From Deltaproteobacteria bacterium (GTDB lineage Bacteria > Desulfobacterota > DAOWNY01), in NCBI GenBank assembly GCA_030642325.1, contig DAOWNY010000077.1, forward strand, positions 1 through 8,034: a stretch of 8,034 bases of DNA. The letters run 5' to 3'. Below, one piece after another: positions 1-6,627 of the stretch (position 1 is the stretch's first letter; every line of letters starts with the position of its first letter). Made by a program: the position numbers and the translations under genes. Below the pieces are notes generated by a model. The model was given only the letters and a program-made list of their open reading frames with translations, was not told the origin of the DNA and did no database searches.

Positions 1-261
1 CTTTGCCGGTTCAACAAATTCCGGCTCTTCGACCTTAGACTCCAGCGAAATAACGGCCTCTGGTCCGGAGGCGGATTTTTTATCCCCCTTATCAATCTGT
101 GAAGTGATATTAAGTTTCCCCTGGTCAACTAATACTTTTTCGGCAGGATCCGATGCCTTGGCCGGGGGCAATATAACCTCCCCTTTATGTGCGCATCCCC
201 ACCACTGAAATCCCATCGAAATAGCAATCAAAAATAATATCCAACCCTGAAATTTTTTCAA
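1..261 (-). CDS. Putative lipoprotein, N-terminal part; possible PilQ/GspD-type secretin (runs off the left edge)
   Basis: This is an 87-residue open N-terminus that continues past the window edge without a stop. It starts with TTG at 261. I chose this start because an AAGGAAGG ribosome binding site lies 9 bases upstream and the codons give MKK followed by a hydrophobic stretch (residues 7-19), as in a signal peptide. Cys23 follows W-W-G, which resembles a lipobox only at the -1 glycine, so lipidation is plausible but not certain. Residues 25-87 are a low-complexity, charged, Pro/Glu/Lys-rich stretch like the linker that precedes secretin N-domains. No secretin domain is visible in the window. 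The assignment rests on position: after PilM-N, PilO and PilP genes the next gene is normally the PilQ-type outer-membrane secretin. It could instead be another periplasmic lipoprotein. The gene is confident; its product is inferred. Confidence 0.6.
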   Translation of the reverse strand, partial: MKKFQGWILFLIAISMGFQWWGCAHKGEVILPPAKASDPAEKVLVDQGKLNITSQIDKGDKKSASGPEAVISLESKVEEPEFVEPAK

Positions 262-270
262 TTTGTAACA

Positions 271-278
271 CCTTCCTT
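271..278 (-). promoter_or_regulatory. Ribosome binding site that sets the TTG start at 261
   Basis: AAGGAAGG on the minus strand, 9 bases before the TTG codon. It supports a non-ATG start, since no ATG with a comparable site opens this frame. The only nearby in-frame ATG falls inside the signal-like segment. Confidence 0.6.
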
Positions 279-302
279 TATCATTTTAATTCTTCAATTC
301 CT

Positions 303-330
303 TGTCAAACAGCAATTGACAGCTATCAAT
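303..330 (-). promoter_or_regulatory. Operator-like overlapping inverted repeats upstream of the putative secretin gene
   Basis: The 119-base gap between the PilP-like gene and the next gene is AT-rich and carries three TTGAYA-type half-sites. Reading the minus strand, TTGATA (329-324), TGTCAA (321-316) and TTGACA (308-303) form two overlapping palindromes. One is a 16-base near-palindrome at 330-315. The other is a perfect 6-base inverted repeat with a 7-base spacer at 321-303. TTGACA also matches a sigma-70 -35 box, with AATGAT 17 bases further on. However, transcription from it would begin within or next to the ribosome binding site, which argues against it being the promoter for this gene. 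A regulator site or chance repeats in AT-rich DNA are both possible. Confidence 0.25.
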
Positions 331-380
331 CGTCATTCTCCAAACCTTGTATAAACCATATTTTTTTAATAACTGATAAG

Positions 381-941
381 CTAATCATAATTCTTTTCTC
401 CCATCACTGGAAACCAGACAATTTCCCCGTTTTCCAGTGTAATACGAATTCCATTCCGGGAAATCCGGTCCACCGTAAAATAGGTCATCCATTTTTTCGA
501 TTCCGATCTTTTTTGATAAGGCTTGGGTATAGACACCCTCATCCCCTGCTCAAGGGTCACGGTTCCATCAAAGTCTTCAAGATTTAGTTCAACCGTAGCC
601 ACCATTTTCCCTTTAATCCCCATAATACCTGTAACCCTGAGCTCAGGCGGTTCAACCTCTTCCTTTTGTTTAAGAAGTTCAGGCATTATGCTAAATGGTT
701 CCCTGGTTTTCCCCTGCCCCGGAGTCTTTATCGTTTCTCCGGTCAAAGGGGATTTTTTTGCCTTATTTGGTGAGTAGGGTAATGCATCGCCCCCTGCCTT
801 ACGCCCCTTTTTTACCTCTTTTTTTTTCAGCGCTTTCTCATTGGAAACATTCCTTCCTTTTGAGGGAGCTTCTCCGGCAAAGTTTACGTTAACAGAAAAA
901 CAGAAAAACAGAAGGATTGTTAAAACAGTTGAATATCGCAT
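381..941 (-). CDS. pilP: PilP-like periplasmic pilus/secretion assembly protein
   Basis: A 186-residue protein. Residues 1-22 form a Sec signal peptide with likely cleavage after NFA (22). Residues 23-80 are a Lys/Gly/Pro-rich, apparently disordered linker. Around 81-180 there is a small beta domain that begins with an EPF motif (81-83), then PPELRVTGI (98-106) and alternating strands ending at EIVWFPV. That layout fits PilP, which links the PilN/PilO inner-membrane complex to the PilQ secretin; the GspC HR domain is the type II counterpart. PilP is often a lipoprotein, but Cys14 here follows L-F-F and lacks a small -1 residue, so a soluble or signal-anchored form is more likely. The start is ATG 941 rather than the longer in-frame TTG 959, because the bases of that TTG region form the ribosome binding site. 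An A9 run lies in codons 39-41. It sits after a PilO-like gene and before the putative secretin. The family call is from layout and motifs, not from a search. Confidence 0.7.
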   Translation of the reverse strand: MRYSTVLTILLFFCFSVNVNFAGEAPSKGRNVSNEKALKKKEVKKGRKAGGDALPYSPNKAKKSPLTGETIKTPGQGKTREPFSIMPELLKQKEEVEPPELRVTGIMGIKGKMVATVELNLEDFDGTVTLEQGMRVSIPKPYQKRSESKKWMTYFTVDRISRNGIRITLENGEIVWFPVMGEKNYD

Positions 942-950
942 ATTTTTATA

Positions 951-957
951 TCTCCTC
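951..957 (-). promoter_or_regulatory. Ribosome binding site that sets the PilP-like start at 941
   Basis: GAGGAGA on the minus strand, 9 bases before ATG 941. It overlaps the first codons of the longer in-frame reading from TTG 959, so translation almost certainly begins at the ATG. Confidence 0.75.
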
Positions 958-979
958 AATTCAGCATCTTCTTTGATTA

Positions 980-1543
980 CTAAATAACCACATTAATGTC
1001 CGCTTTTATAAACTTTTCATTTTCAATTCTTAAAACATCAATATTTTCCACGATAATCAATTTGGGCAGTTGATCTATTTTTTCAATAAACTTTACCAGA
1101 CAGCCAAATTTCCCTTTCAGAAGAATCCTGTAATGCTTTCGCTCATGACTTCCCTTTTTTTCATTGCTTGAACTGCCAAGCTCCACTATCGGACTGAATT
1201 TTTCGATACGTAGCCGGCACTCCGATGCTACTCTGACGATTTCATTTGCGATTGCTCCCACTTCCTCTCCATCGGCCAGATAAATCTCCATGCCATTCAA
1301 CTCTTTTTTTACTCTGGTTGCCTTCCTTTTGAGCCTTTGTATAGAGTTTTGGAAGTTTCGGTTACCTGTCTTGGCTTTCAAATCTTTAATCTCATTGGTA
1401 AGTTGTATCCAGTTCCTCTCTATCCTTCTTTGCCTTTTTTCTATGGAATCACCCAAAAATCTTAAATATATAAAGGTGGCAATTACTATAATTGCCACAA
1501 TAATCCCTGCCTGTTCCAGTTTTGTGAATTGCTTTTCCTTCAT
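980..1543 (-). CDS. pilO: PilO-like inner-membrane pilus/secretion assembly protein
   Basis: A 187-residue bitopic membrane protein. It has a short cytoplasmic N-terminus, one membrane helix at about 11-29, and a highly charged coiled coil at about 33-84 (many Lys/Arg/Glu). An alpha/beta domain at about 95-187 fits the ferredoxin-like fold of PilO/GspM. The stretch KFSPIVE (115-121), the strand-helix pattern around YRILLKGKFG and FIEKIDQLPKLIIVENI, and the closing strand ADINVVI are typical of PilO C-termini. In type IV pilus systems PilO pairs with PilN and binds PilP, forming the periplasmic alignment platform. The ATG at 1543 has only a weak AGAGAA site 8 bases upstream. The gene ends 38 bases before the PilP-like ATG and starts 101 bases after the PilM-N fusion. 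I am fairly sure of the family. Whether it serves a pilus or a secretion pseudopilus cannot be told from this gene alone. Confidence 0.75.
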   Translation of the reverse strand: MKEKQFTKLEQAGIIVAIIVIATFIYLRFLGDSIEKRQRRIERNWIQLTNEIKDLKAKTGNRNFQNSIQRLKRKATRVKKELNGMEIYLADGEEVGAIANEIVRVASECRLRIEKFSPIVELGSSSNEKKGSHERKHYRILLKGKFGCLVKFIEKIDQLPKLIIVENIDVLRIENEKFIKADINVVI

Positions 1544-1644
1544 AACTGTAATTCTCTTTTATGATAATTTTGTTATTCCCCAATTTTAGCCCTGCAATAT
1601 ATTTATCGGGTGACGCCGACAACCGGACCTTGTATATTGGGAAG

Positions 1645-3141
1645 CTAATCGGGTAACTGGTTTAAGGTTATATTTATCCCAAAATGATATGGAAGGATCT
1701 TGCTTCTCATATCTCCCCCCTTTCTGCTCAAGGTCAGCAAATTTATGGTTTCACAGGATTTGAGCTTTGAGAGTTCATGGGTAAAAGATGCTACCGAGCG
1801 TCCCTTATAAGCATTGCCTTCGATGTAATAACTTCCGTCTTTTCTCATTTGAAGCCGGTTTAACACTACATCCGAGGGAATCAACCTTAATACGCCCGAT
1901 AGAACTTCTACCAGTTTTTTATTACGGGCGGCAAGAGTGATTTCGAGATATTTTTTCTTCTTTTGTGTCTCCGCAAGCTTATCTGTCAACCTGTTTTTTT
2001 CCTCTATTGGCGCCATTAGCCCTTTTTTTTCAGATTTTATGGTTTTAATCTTTGCTGAATACCTTGAAATGGAGATATTTGTGCTGATATAATGTATAAC
2101 CATAAATATAAAAAACAGGCCAAGAACAAAAGCGGGGATAAGCCGTTCATTTTCCCTGACCTTTTTTAAAACCAGTTCAATTACCGGTACCCGGTCGGTC
2201 ACAGCCAGGGGGAGCTTTCCAATTAACCTCAGCTCTTGACAGGCCGCACTGACCGCTGCTGCATATTGTGGCCCAAAGTCAAGAACCTCGGGGGCAAGAT
2301 CAACTTCTCCAACATCTTCAACTCCCCATAACCGGATATTTTCAAATTCCCCCCTAAATTCATGGATAGACTCCCGGGGAACCGTAATTCCCGCGATAAC
2401 TATCTCTTCCGCTTCACCGGAAACAACGATCAGGTCATTGATCATTTGTCTTATCAATTCTTCAACCGATGTATCCGGACTGAGAGGAAGTGTTTGAAAT
2501 ACCGCCGGTCCGCGTGCCGTCACAAAAACTCCCCGGATATTTTCTTCCCGGCAGTCTATAATAATCTTACCCCTTCCCTCCGGTGGAGATTCGGAGTAAA
2601 AGGCAGCAGCCCATTCCGGGGAATAGGCACGATGAAGCATTACCCGCCTTTTTTTCAATATTTCAGAAAATTGCAAATAGGACTTTTTTTCAATGGCGGA
2701 AATCAGGATTGGGGTGGCATCTTCACCGGCTTTAAGCTCCTGGAGCTGACAAACAAAAATGCCCTCTCCGACAGGAAAGTCGAGATACGGTTCCATCTCC
2801 CACGCTGCCGCTGTGGTGAGCTTATTTTCGGAAAGATTTTTCCCTCCCGGCATATTGAGCTCACTCGCCAGAAACCTTACCTGATCTGTAACAATAACCC
2901 CGCAACCCCGGTAGATATCATTCTTATCAAGCAATTTATTCAGGTCTCCGGCAAAGTCTTCTTCGGACCTGTCAACTTCATCACAGGATAAAACAGAGGC
3001 CCTTCCGCCTTTCTTCATCAAAGCGACTACCCTTATGGACCGGGAACCCAGATCAATCGATATAACCTTTCCGGATGCAAATGTAAAATTTGAAATAAGA
3101 TCCTTCATTTTTCCCATATAGCTGATTTTATTTGCGATCAT
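1645..3141 (-). CDS. PilM-PilN fusion protein (GspL-like architecture)
   Basis: A 498-residue protein that joins two usually separate pilus proteins. Residues about 20-310 are a PilM/GspL-type actin-like cytoplasmic domain that opens with the phosphate-1-like strand ISIDLGSRSIR (27-37). The later nucleotide-binding loops look degenerate: IIIDCREENIRG (193-204) lacks the usual glycine, and IVIAG (247-251) lacks the GG of the adenosine motif. A membrane helix lies at about 335-352. A Lys/Glu-rich coiled coil follows at about 360-412, then a PilN-type periplasmic alpha/beta domain (about 413-495) with LRLIPSDVVLNRL and a strand-rich end. No separate pilN exists between this gene and the PilO-like gene, which supports the fusion reading. 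The start is uncertain. ATG 3141 lies 2 bases after the pseudopilin stop (TAGCAATG), suggesting translational coupling, but has no ribosome binding site of its own; ATG 3117 or 3108 is also possible. An A8 run occurs at 2023-2030. Confidence 0.8.
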   Translation of the reverse strand: MIANKISYMGKMKDLISNFTFASGKVISIDLGSRSIRVVALMKKGGRASVLSCDEVDRSEEDFAGDLNKLLDKNDIYRGCGVIVTDQVRFLASELNMPGGKNLSENKLTTAAAWEMEPYLDFPVGEGIFVCQLQELKAGEDATPILISAIEKKSYLQFSEILKKRRVMLHRAYSPEWAAAFYSESPPEGRGKIIIDCREENIRGVFVTARGPAVFQTLPLSPDTSVEELIRQMINDLIVVSGEAEEIVIAGITVPRESIHEFRGEFENIRLWGVEDVGEVDLAPEVLDFGPQYAAAVSAACQELRLIGKLPLAVTDRVPVIELVLKKVRENERLIPAFVLGLFFIFMVIHYISTNISISRYSAKIKTIKSEKKGLMAPIEEKNRLTDKLAETQKKKKYLEITLAARNKKLVEVLSGVLRLIPSDVVLNRLQMRKDGSYYIEGNAYKGRSVASFTHELSKLKSCETINLLTLSRKGGDMRSKILPYHFGINITLNQLPD

Positions 3142-3143
3142 TG

Positions 3144-4133
3144 CTAAAAATTCTCTTTTATATCAGTTATTTTCCACATAGAAACGGTATCCTGCGGCCA
3201 CTTGTAACCCAGGGGGCTGCATACATCCACCTCCCACATTTCCTGAGGCCTACCCAAATCACAAATCTTCTGCTCCGCTTTTTCGTCATCTTTATCATAC
3301 CGGACATCGGTAACTTCGATCTCCCTGGGTTCACCTTTCCCTATTCTATTCAGGGTACTTTTAAACCTCGGCAAGATCATGCAATAATTATTATAGGTAT
3401 TAAAATCCTTATTTTGCATACCCCGGGGAGACAATCCTTCGTTCTGCATCATGCCGTCTGTGACCAGACTGCAATCCCGTCCGACTCCAACCACAATTCG
3501 GTAAATCCATTCAGGATTTCCCAGATCATCTCCTTCTTCCACTTCCACTTTTATTCTTCCCGTGTCACTGGTCGCATGGGCGCCGACCATAAGAACACCC
3601 AGTCCTTCCTCGGCATCTCTAATGTAAAAAGGTCTTCCTTCATCGCCGCTCGAAAAGGTCTGGGGTTCCAGTTCGGAATCTTCATCATAATCTTTTATAT
3701 ATTCCGAGTTTGTGCTTCCCAAATAGTCATTCAACACCGCAACTTTTCTGATCCCTGTCCTTTTTAGTTCATCCGCTTCTTCCTCGCTTAGTATATGAAG
3801 TTGAAGATTGCAACGTTCCATAAACTCCCATCCAATGGACTCGGGGCCATTCTTTGTATCGCCGTCATCTGTCAGAGGAAGTTGATAGCTATCCTTGCCT
3901 TTGCTGTTTACGACAGTTATCGGCTTGTTGGGAAGCCTTGCCTTGTCCTGTTGGTACAGCATGACATAGCCTCGCAATGATTTGACATTGCTCTCATCTA
4001 TGGTTTTAACCGATGAGGTTCCTATGGTTCCAAGCCGAGGCGCTATCATTGCCAGCAGAAAGCCAATGATGGTAAGAACTATGACTATTTCAAGCAGGGT
4101 AAACCCGGCCTCCCTTCCTGTTGATCTGAACAT
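3144..4133 (-). CDS. Type IV pilin-like / type II secretion pseudopilin, large form
   Basis: A 329-residue protein. A short basic leader (MFRSTGREAG) is followed by F11 and the hydrophobic helix TLLEIVIVLTIIGFLLAMI. This gives a textbook prepilin peptidase site (cleavage after Gly10, N-methyl-Phe, Glu at +5). The mature part, about 319 residues, is roughly twice the size of a GspG-type major pseudopilin. It is acidic and hydrophilic, with Asp/Glu clusters around 148-157 and 278-285, and five cysteines (108, 221, 251, 291, 305). The segment RIVVGVGRDCSL (212-223) and the later PRF (255-257) recall, from memory, pseudopilins of exosortase-type loci; this is unverified. As the only pilin-like gene in the window, it is likely the main or initiating subunit of a pseudopilus assembled by the PilM-N, PilO and PilP proteins encoded next. 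It has a near-consensus ribosome binding site (AGGAGG, 7 bases before ATG), so high expression is likely. Confidence 0.85.
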   Translation of the reverse strand: MFRSTGREAGFTLLEIVIVLTIIGFLLAMIAPRLGTIGTSSVKTIDESNVKSLRGYVMLYQQDKARLPNKPITVVNSKGKDSYQLPLTDDGDTKNGPESIGWEFMERCNLQLHILSEEEADELKRTGIRKVAVLNDYLGSTNSEYIKDYDEDSELEPQTFSSGDEGRPFYIRDAEEGLGVLMVGAHATSDTGRIKVEVEEGDDLGNPEWIYRIVVGVGRDCSLVTDGMMQNEGLSPRGMQNKDFNTYNNYCMILPRFKSTLNRIGKGEPREIEVTDVRYDKDDEKAEQKICDLGRPQEMWEVDVCSPLGYKWPQDTVSMWKITDIKENF

Positions 4134-4140
4134 AATGTTA

Positions 4141-4146
4141 CCTCCT
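4141..4146 (-). promoter_or_regulatory. Strong ribosome binding site of the pseudopilin gene
   Basis: AGGAGG followed by TAACATT and ATG. It is among the strongest sites in the window, consistent with an abundantly made filament subunit. The 64-base gap to the TPR gene shows no terminator. Confidence 0.75.
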
Positions 4147-4197
4147 TTTTTTATGTTTATATTTACTCCTCTGAAATCTCCACATTTAAAGAAGAGA

Positions 4198-6579
4198 TTA
4201 GTTAAGGCTTCTCAAGGTCTCTCCGATCATATTTCTGTCTTCTTCCGCCAGTTTTTCCCCTCCATCCGACAAAACCCGGCTCAATACATCTTTTGCCAGA
4301 TCCACCTCATCTATCTTCATATAGGTCAAGCCCATATGCATTTGAATAATCGGATGATCAGCTTTGGATTCAGCACGTTTTAAGGTTGCTAATGCCCTGT
4401 CGAAATCCCCGGTTTGATAGTAAAGCCAGCCCAGGGTATCCAGGGCATAACTTTCCATCAATTCACCCGGTATTTCTGAAAACATCCTTATTGCCCTCTC
4501 CAGATTTTTCAAAGAAGGATACCGGGCTAAATACAGGCTGGCCAGGTTGTTCAGGGCAGGAATAGATTTAGGGTGTTCATCCACAATCTTCCCATACCAT
4601 TTGAGGGCTGATTGATAATCCTCCTTATTAGAGTAAAGACCGGCGATCCTCATTTTTAAATTTACCGACTCCGGCTTCCGCTTTAGTGCTTCTTCGAATT
4701 TTTCAATACCCTCGTCGATTCTGCCCTGCCCGACATAGAGATCCCCGAGGCTAATGTAGGGGATTATATATTCGGGTTTTAGCACAAGGGCTTTTTTGAT
4801 CTGCTCTTCTGCCTCGGCATATTTTTTCCGGACTTTATAGATATCGCTCATCAATATCCGGATTTCCGACTCGGCGGATGGAACTTTATTGATATGGTTT
4901 CGGCATATTACTAAAGCCTTTTTTGGTTTTTTGAGGTAAATTTGCAAATCGACGATCCTCTTTAATATATTCATATTTTTCGGCTGAAGTGCCAATGCCC
5001 CCATTAACCCATCCAGGGCCTTATCATGATCCCCTTTATTAAAATGAACAAGGCTCATTTTCATCAGTCGCCGGGCATTTTCCGGGGCCTTTTTCCTTTG
5101 TTGCCGCAGCATGTTCTCCACCCGGACAAAATCTTTGTTCATGATATAAAAATTTTCCAACCGGTCGACCGCAAATAAGTTATCCGGGGCTTTGTCAACT
5201 ACCTCTTCCAGGAGCCCGATTCCATCCTCGTAAGCCCTGTCTTTTTTAAACAACTTCAGAATCAGATCAAGGGCCTCATTGTAACGGGGGTCAGTATGGA
5301 GCGCCTTCTTCAGGTTATCGACGGCCAGGGTCTTTTCCATATTCAGCAGGTTGCCCCGAGCTAAATAATAATATAACTCGGGTTTATCAGGGGCTTCATT
5401 AACCAGAAAACGAAAGTCAATGATTGCCTCCAAACCTTTTTTCTCATTAAGATATATCATGCCCCTTTGAAAACGAGCCTCAAAGTTGCAGGGATTCTCC
5501 TTAATGATGGTTCCAAGCTGAGATTTCGCCTCTTCAATATCATTTTGTTGGATATAAATTCGGGCCATACGGTTTCCGGCCATTGCCACCTCGGGTTTTA
5601 GAGGAAAATCTTCAACCAGATTCCGGTAAGTTTCGAGCGACAAAGCCGGCTGATTATTTTTTCGATACATTTCTCCCAGCGCCAGTCGAAGCGCCGTATC
5701 CTCCGGCAGGTCACAAACCGCCTGCATCAATACCTTAATCCCGTTGTCCGGCTCTTTTCGGTCGTCATAGTAATTCGCCAGTAAAATTCTATATACCGAC
5801 TGATCCGGCTCATCTTTTATGAATTTTACCAGTGTTTCTTTCTCTTTTTTTTGATCATCAGTGCTCTGATAAAAGTAGACCAGACCCAGCTTGTATCTAT
5901 TCTCATCCGGATAGTACTCCATTAATTGCTTAAGAATGGACTCGGCATTTGAAAAATCCTGGGCAGCTGCATGTAAATCCGCCAGGGCAAACAAGAGGGT
6001 GGGATTTTTTTCATCTTGCTCAAGGCCCTCTGCCAAAACCTGCCGCCCCTCTTCTATTCGTCCCTGTTTATGCATCAGGTCGGACAGTATAAGAGAGGCC
6101 TTGGTCTTTGTCTCTCCTTTTTTGATAAGATCCCTCAATATTCGTTCCGATTCCTGCTCCTTAATTTCCCTGATCAAAAGCCGGCTTTTTAACAAAAGAG
6201 CCCGGGGATGTTCCGGTTCTTTTTTAAGCACCACGGCAAGTCGCTCCCTCGCTTTTTCCACCTGATCTGCCAGAAACATCATTCCGGCCAGGGAGATCTG
6301 GGAATCCCAGAGCTCGGGGTCAAGCTCAACCGCCTTGTTCCATAAACCGTAGGCTTTCTTATAATTCTTGCCGGACAACTCAATCCTGGCGAGCATATCA
6401 TACGTCCCGGCAAATTTCGGATCGATTTTCATGGCATTCTTGAACTCCAGAGCGGCCTTGACGTATTCACCTTTTTCGTAGAGGGTTTTTCCCCTATTGA
6501 AATAAGCCACCTTTTTTTCGTCCATACTGCTGCATGATATGGTCATCAAAGATAAGAAAATAATGCAGATCTTTTTCAT
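4198..6579 (-). CDS. prsT: Giant TPR-repeat lipoprotein, PrsT-like (PEP-CTERM/exopolysaccharide locus)
   Basis: A protein of about 793 residues. The N-terminus MKKICIIFLSLMTISC is a lipoprotein signal peptide with Cys16 as the acylation site (T-I-S-C). Ser at +2 and +3 predicts outer-membrane retention facing the periplasm. The rest is nearly all tandem 34-residue tetratricopeptide repeats, roughly 20 of them. Examples are the first repeat starting near AYFNRGKTLYEKGEY and the last ones around ALDTLGWLYYQTGDFDRAL. That DTLGW ending followed by a final repeat is typical of PrsT-family proteins, which are often about 900 residues. By analogy with other TPR outer-membrane lipoproteins of export systems, it may act as a periplasmic scaffold for polysaccharide export; this is inference. 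The start is ATG 6579, placed by an AGGAGG five bases upstream. ATG 6582 immediately before is possible, and the longer GTG 6612 would bury the signal peptide. It follows the kinase gene by 48 bases. Confidence 0.8.
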   Translation of the reverse strand: MKKICIIFLSLMTISCSSMDEKKVAYFNRGKTLYEKGEYVKAALEFKNAMKIDPKFAGTYDMLARIELSGKNYKKAYGLWNKAVELDPELWDSQISLAGMMFLADQVEKARERLAVVLKKEPEHPRALLLKSRLLIREIKEQESERILRDLIKKGETKTKASLILSDLMHKQGRIEEGRQVLAEGLEQDEKNPTLLFALADLHAAAQDFSNAESILKQLMEYYPDENRYKLGLVYFYQSTDDQKKEKETLVKFIKDEPDQSVYRILLANYYDDRKEPDNGIKVLMQAVCDLPEDTALRLALGEMYRKNNQPALSLETYRNLVEDFPLKPEVAMAGNRMARIYIQQNDIEEAKSQLGTIIKENPCNFEARFQRGMIYLNEKKGLEAIIDFRFLVNEAPDKPELYYYLARGNLLNMEKTLAVDNLKKALHTDPRYNEALDLILKLFKKDRAYEDGIGLLEEVVDKAPDNLFAVDRLENFYIMNKDFVRVENMLRQQRKKAPENARRLMKMSLVHFNKGDHDKALDGLMGALALQPKNMNILKRIVDLQIYLKKPKKALVICRNHINKVPSAESEIRILMSDIYKVRKKYAEAEEQIKKALVLKPEYIIPYISLGDLYVGQGRIDEGIEKFEEALKRKPESVNLKMRIAGLYSNKEDYQSALKWYGKIVDEHPKSIPALNNLASLYLARYPSLKNLERAIRMFSEIPGELMESYALDTLGWLYYQTGDFDRALATLKRAESKADHPIIQMHMGLTYMKIDEVDLAKDVLSRVLSDGGEKLAEEDRNMIGETLRSLN

Positions 6580-6584
6580 CATTA

Positions 6585-6590
6585 CCTCCT
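6585..6590 (-). promoter_or_regulatory. Ribosome binding site that sets the TPR lipoprotein start
   Basis: AGGAGG followed by TAATGATG on the minus strand. Spacing favours the second ATG (6579) over the first (6582). The resulting protein begins MKK with an intact lipoprotein signal, which agrees. Confidence 0.75.
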
Positions 6591-6627
6591 GCCAGGCATT
6601 CGGGCAGACCACCTTGTTGTAACATTT

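Noticed and set aside
280..308. TTGACA with AATGAT as a sigma-70 promoter for the putative secretin gene
   Set aside because: The predicted transcript start would fall in or beside the ribosome binding site at 271-278, leaving no usable leader. The -10 match is only four of six.
523..892. Open frames on the plus strand opposite the PilP-like gene
   Set aside because: They overlap a well-supported minus-strand gene, have low-complexity Ser/Phe/Pro-rich composition typical of antisense shadows, and lack ribosome binding sites or recognisable domains.
942..959. Extended start of the PilP-like protein at TTG 959
   Set aside because: The GAGGAGA ribosome binding site lies within these codons and points to ATG 941.
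2362..2991. 209-residue plus-strand frame opposite the PilM-N gene (also 3132-3767 opposite the pseudopilin)
   Set aside because: Both are antisense to genes with clear domains, and their translations show no coherent motif, signal or membrane pattern.
4175..4199. Inverted repeat AATCTC/GAGATT after the TPR gene as a terminator
   Set aside because: The stem is only 6 AT-rich pairs with a 13-base loop, overlaps the stop codon and has no following T-run, so it would not stop transcription.
6580..6612. Extended start of the TPR lipoprotein at GTG 6612
   Set aside because: The extension includes the AGGAGG ribosome binding site and would place a polar segment ahead of a good lipoprotein signal peptide.
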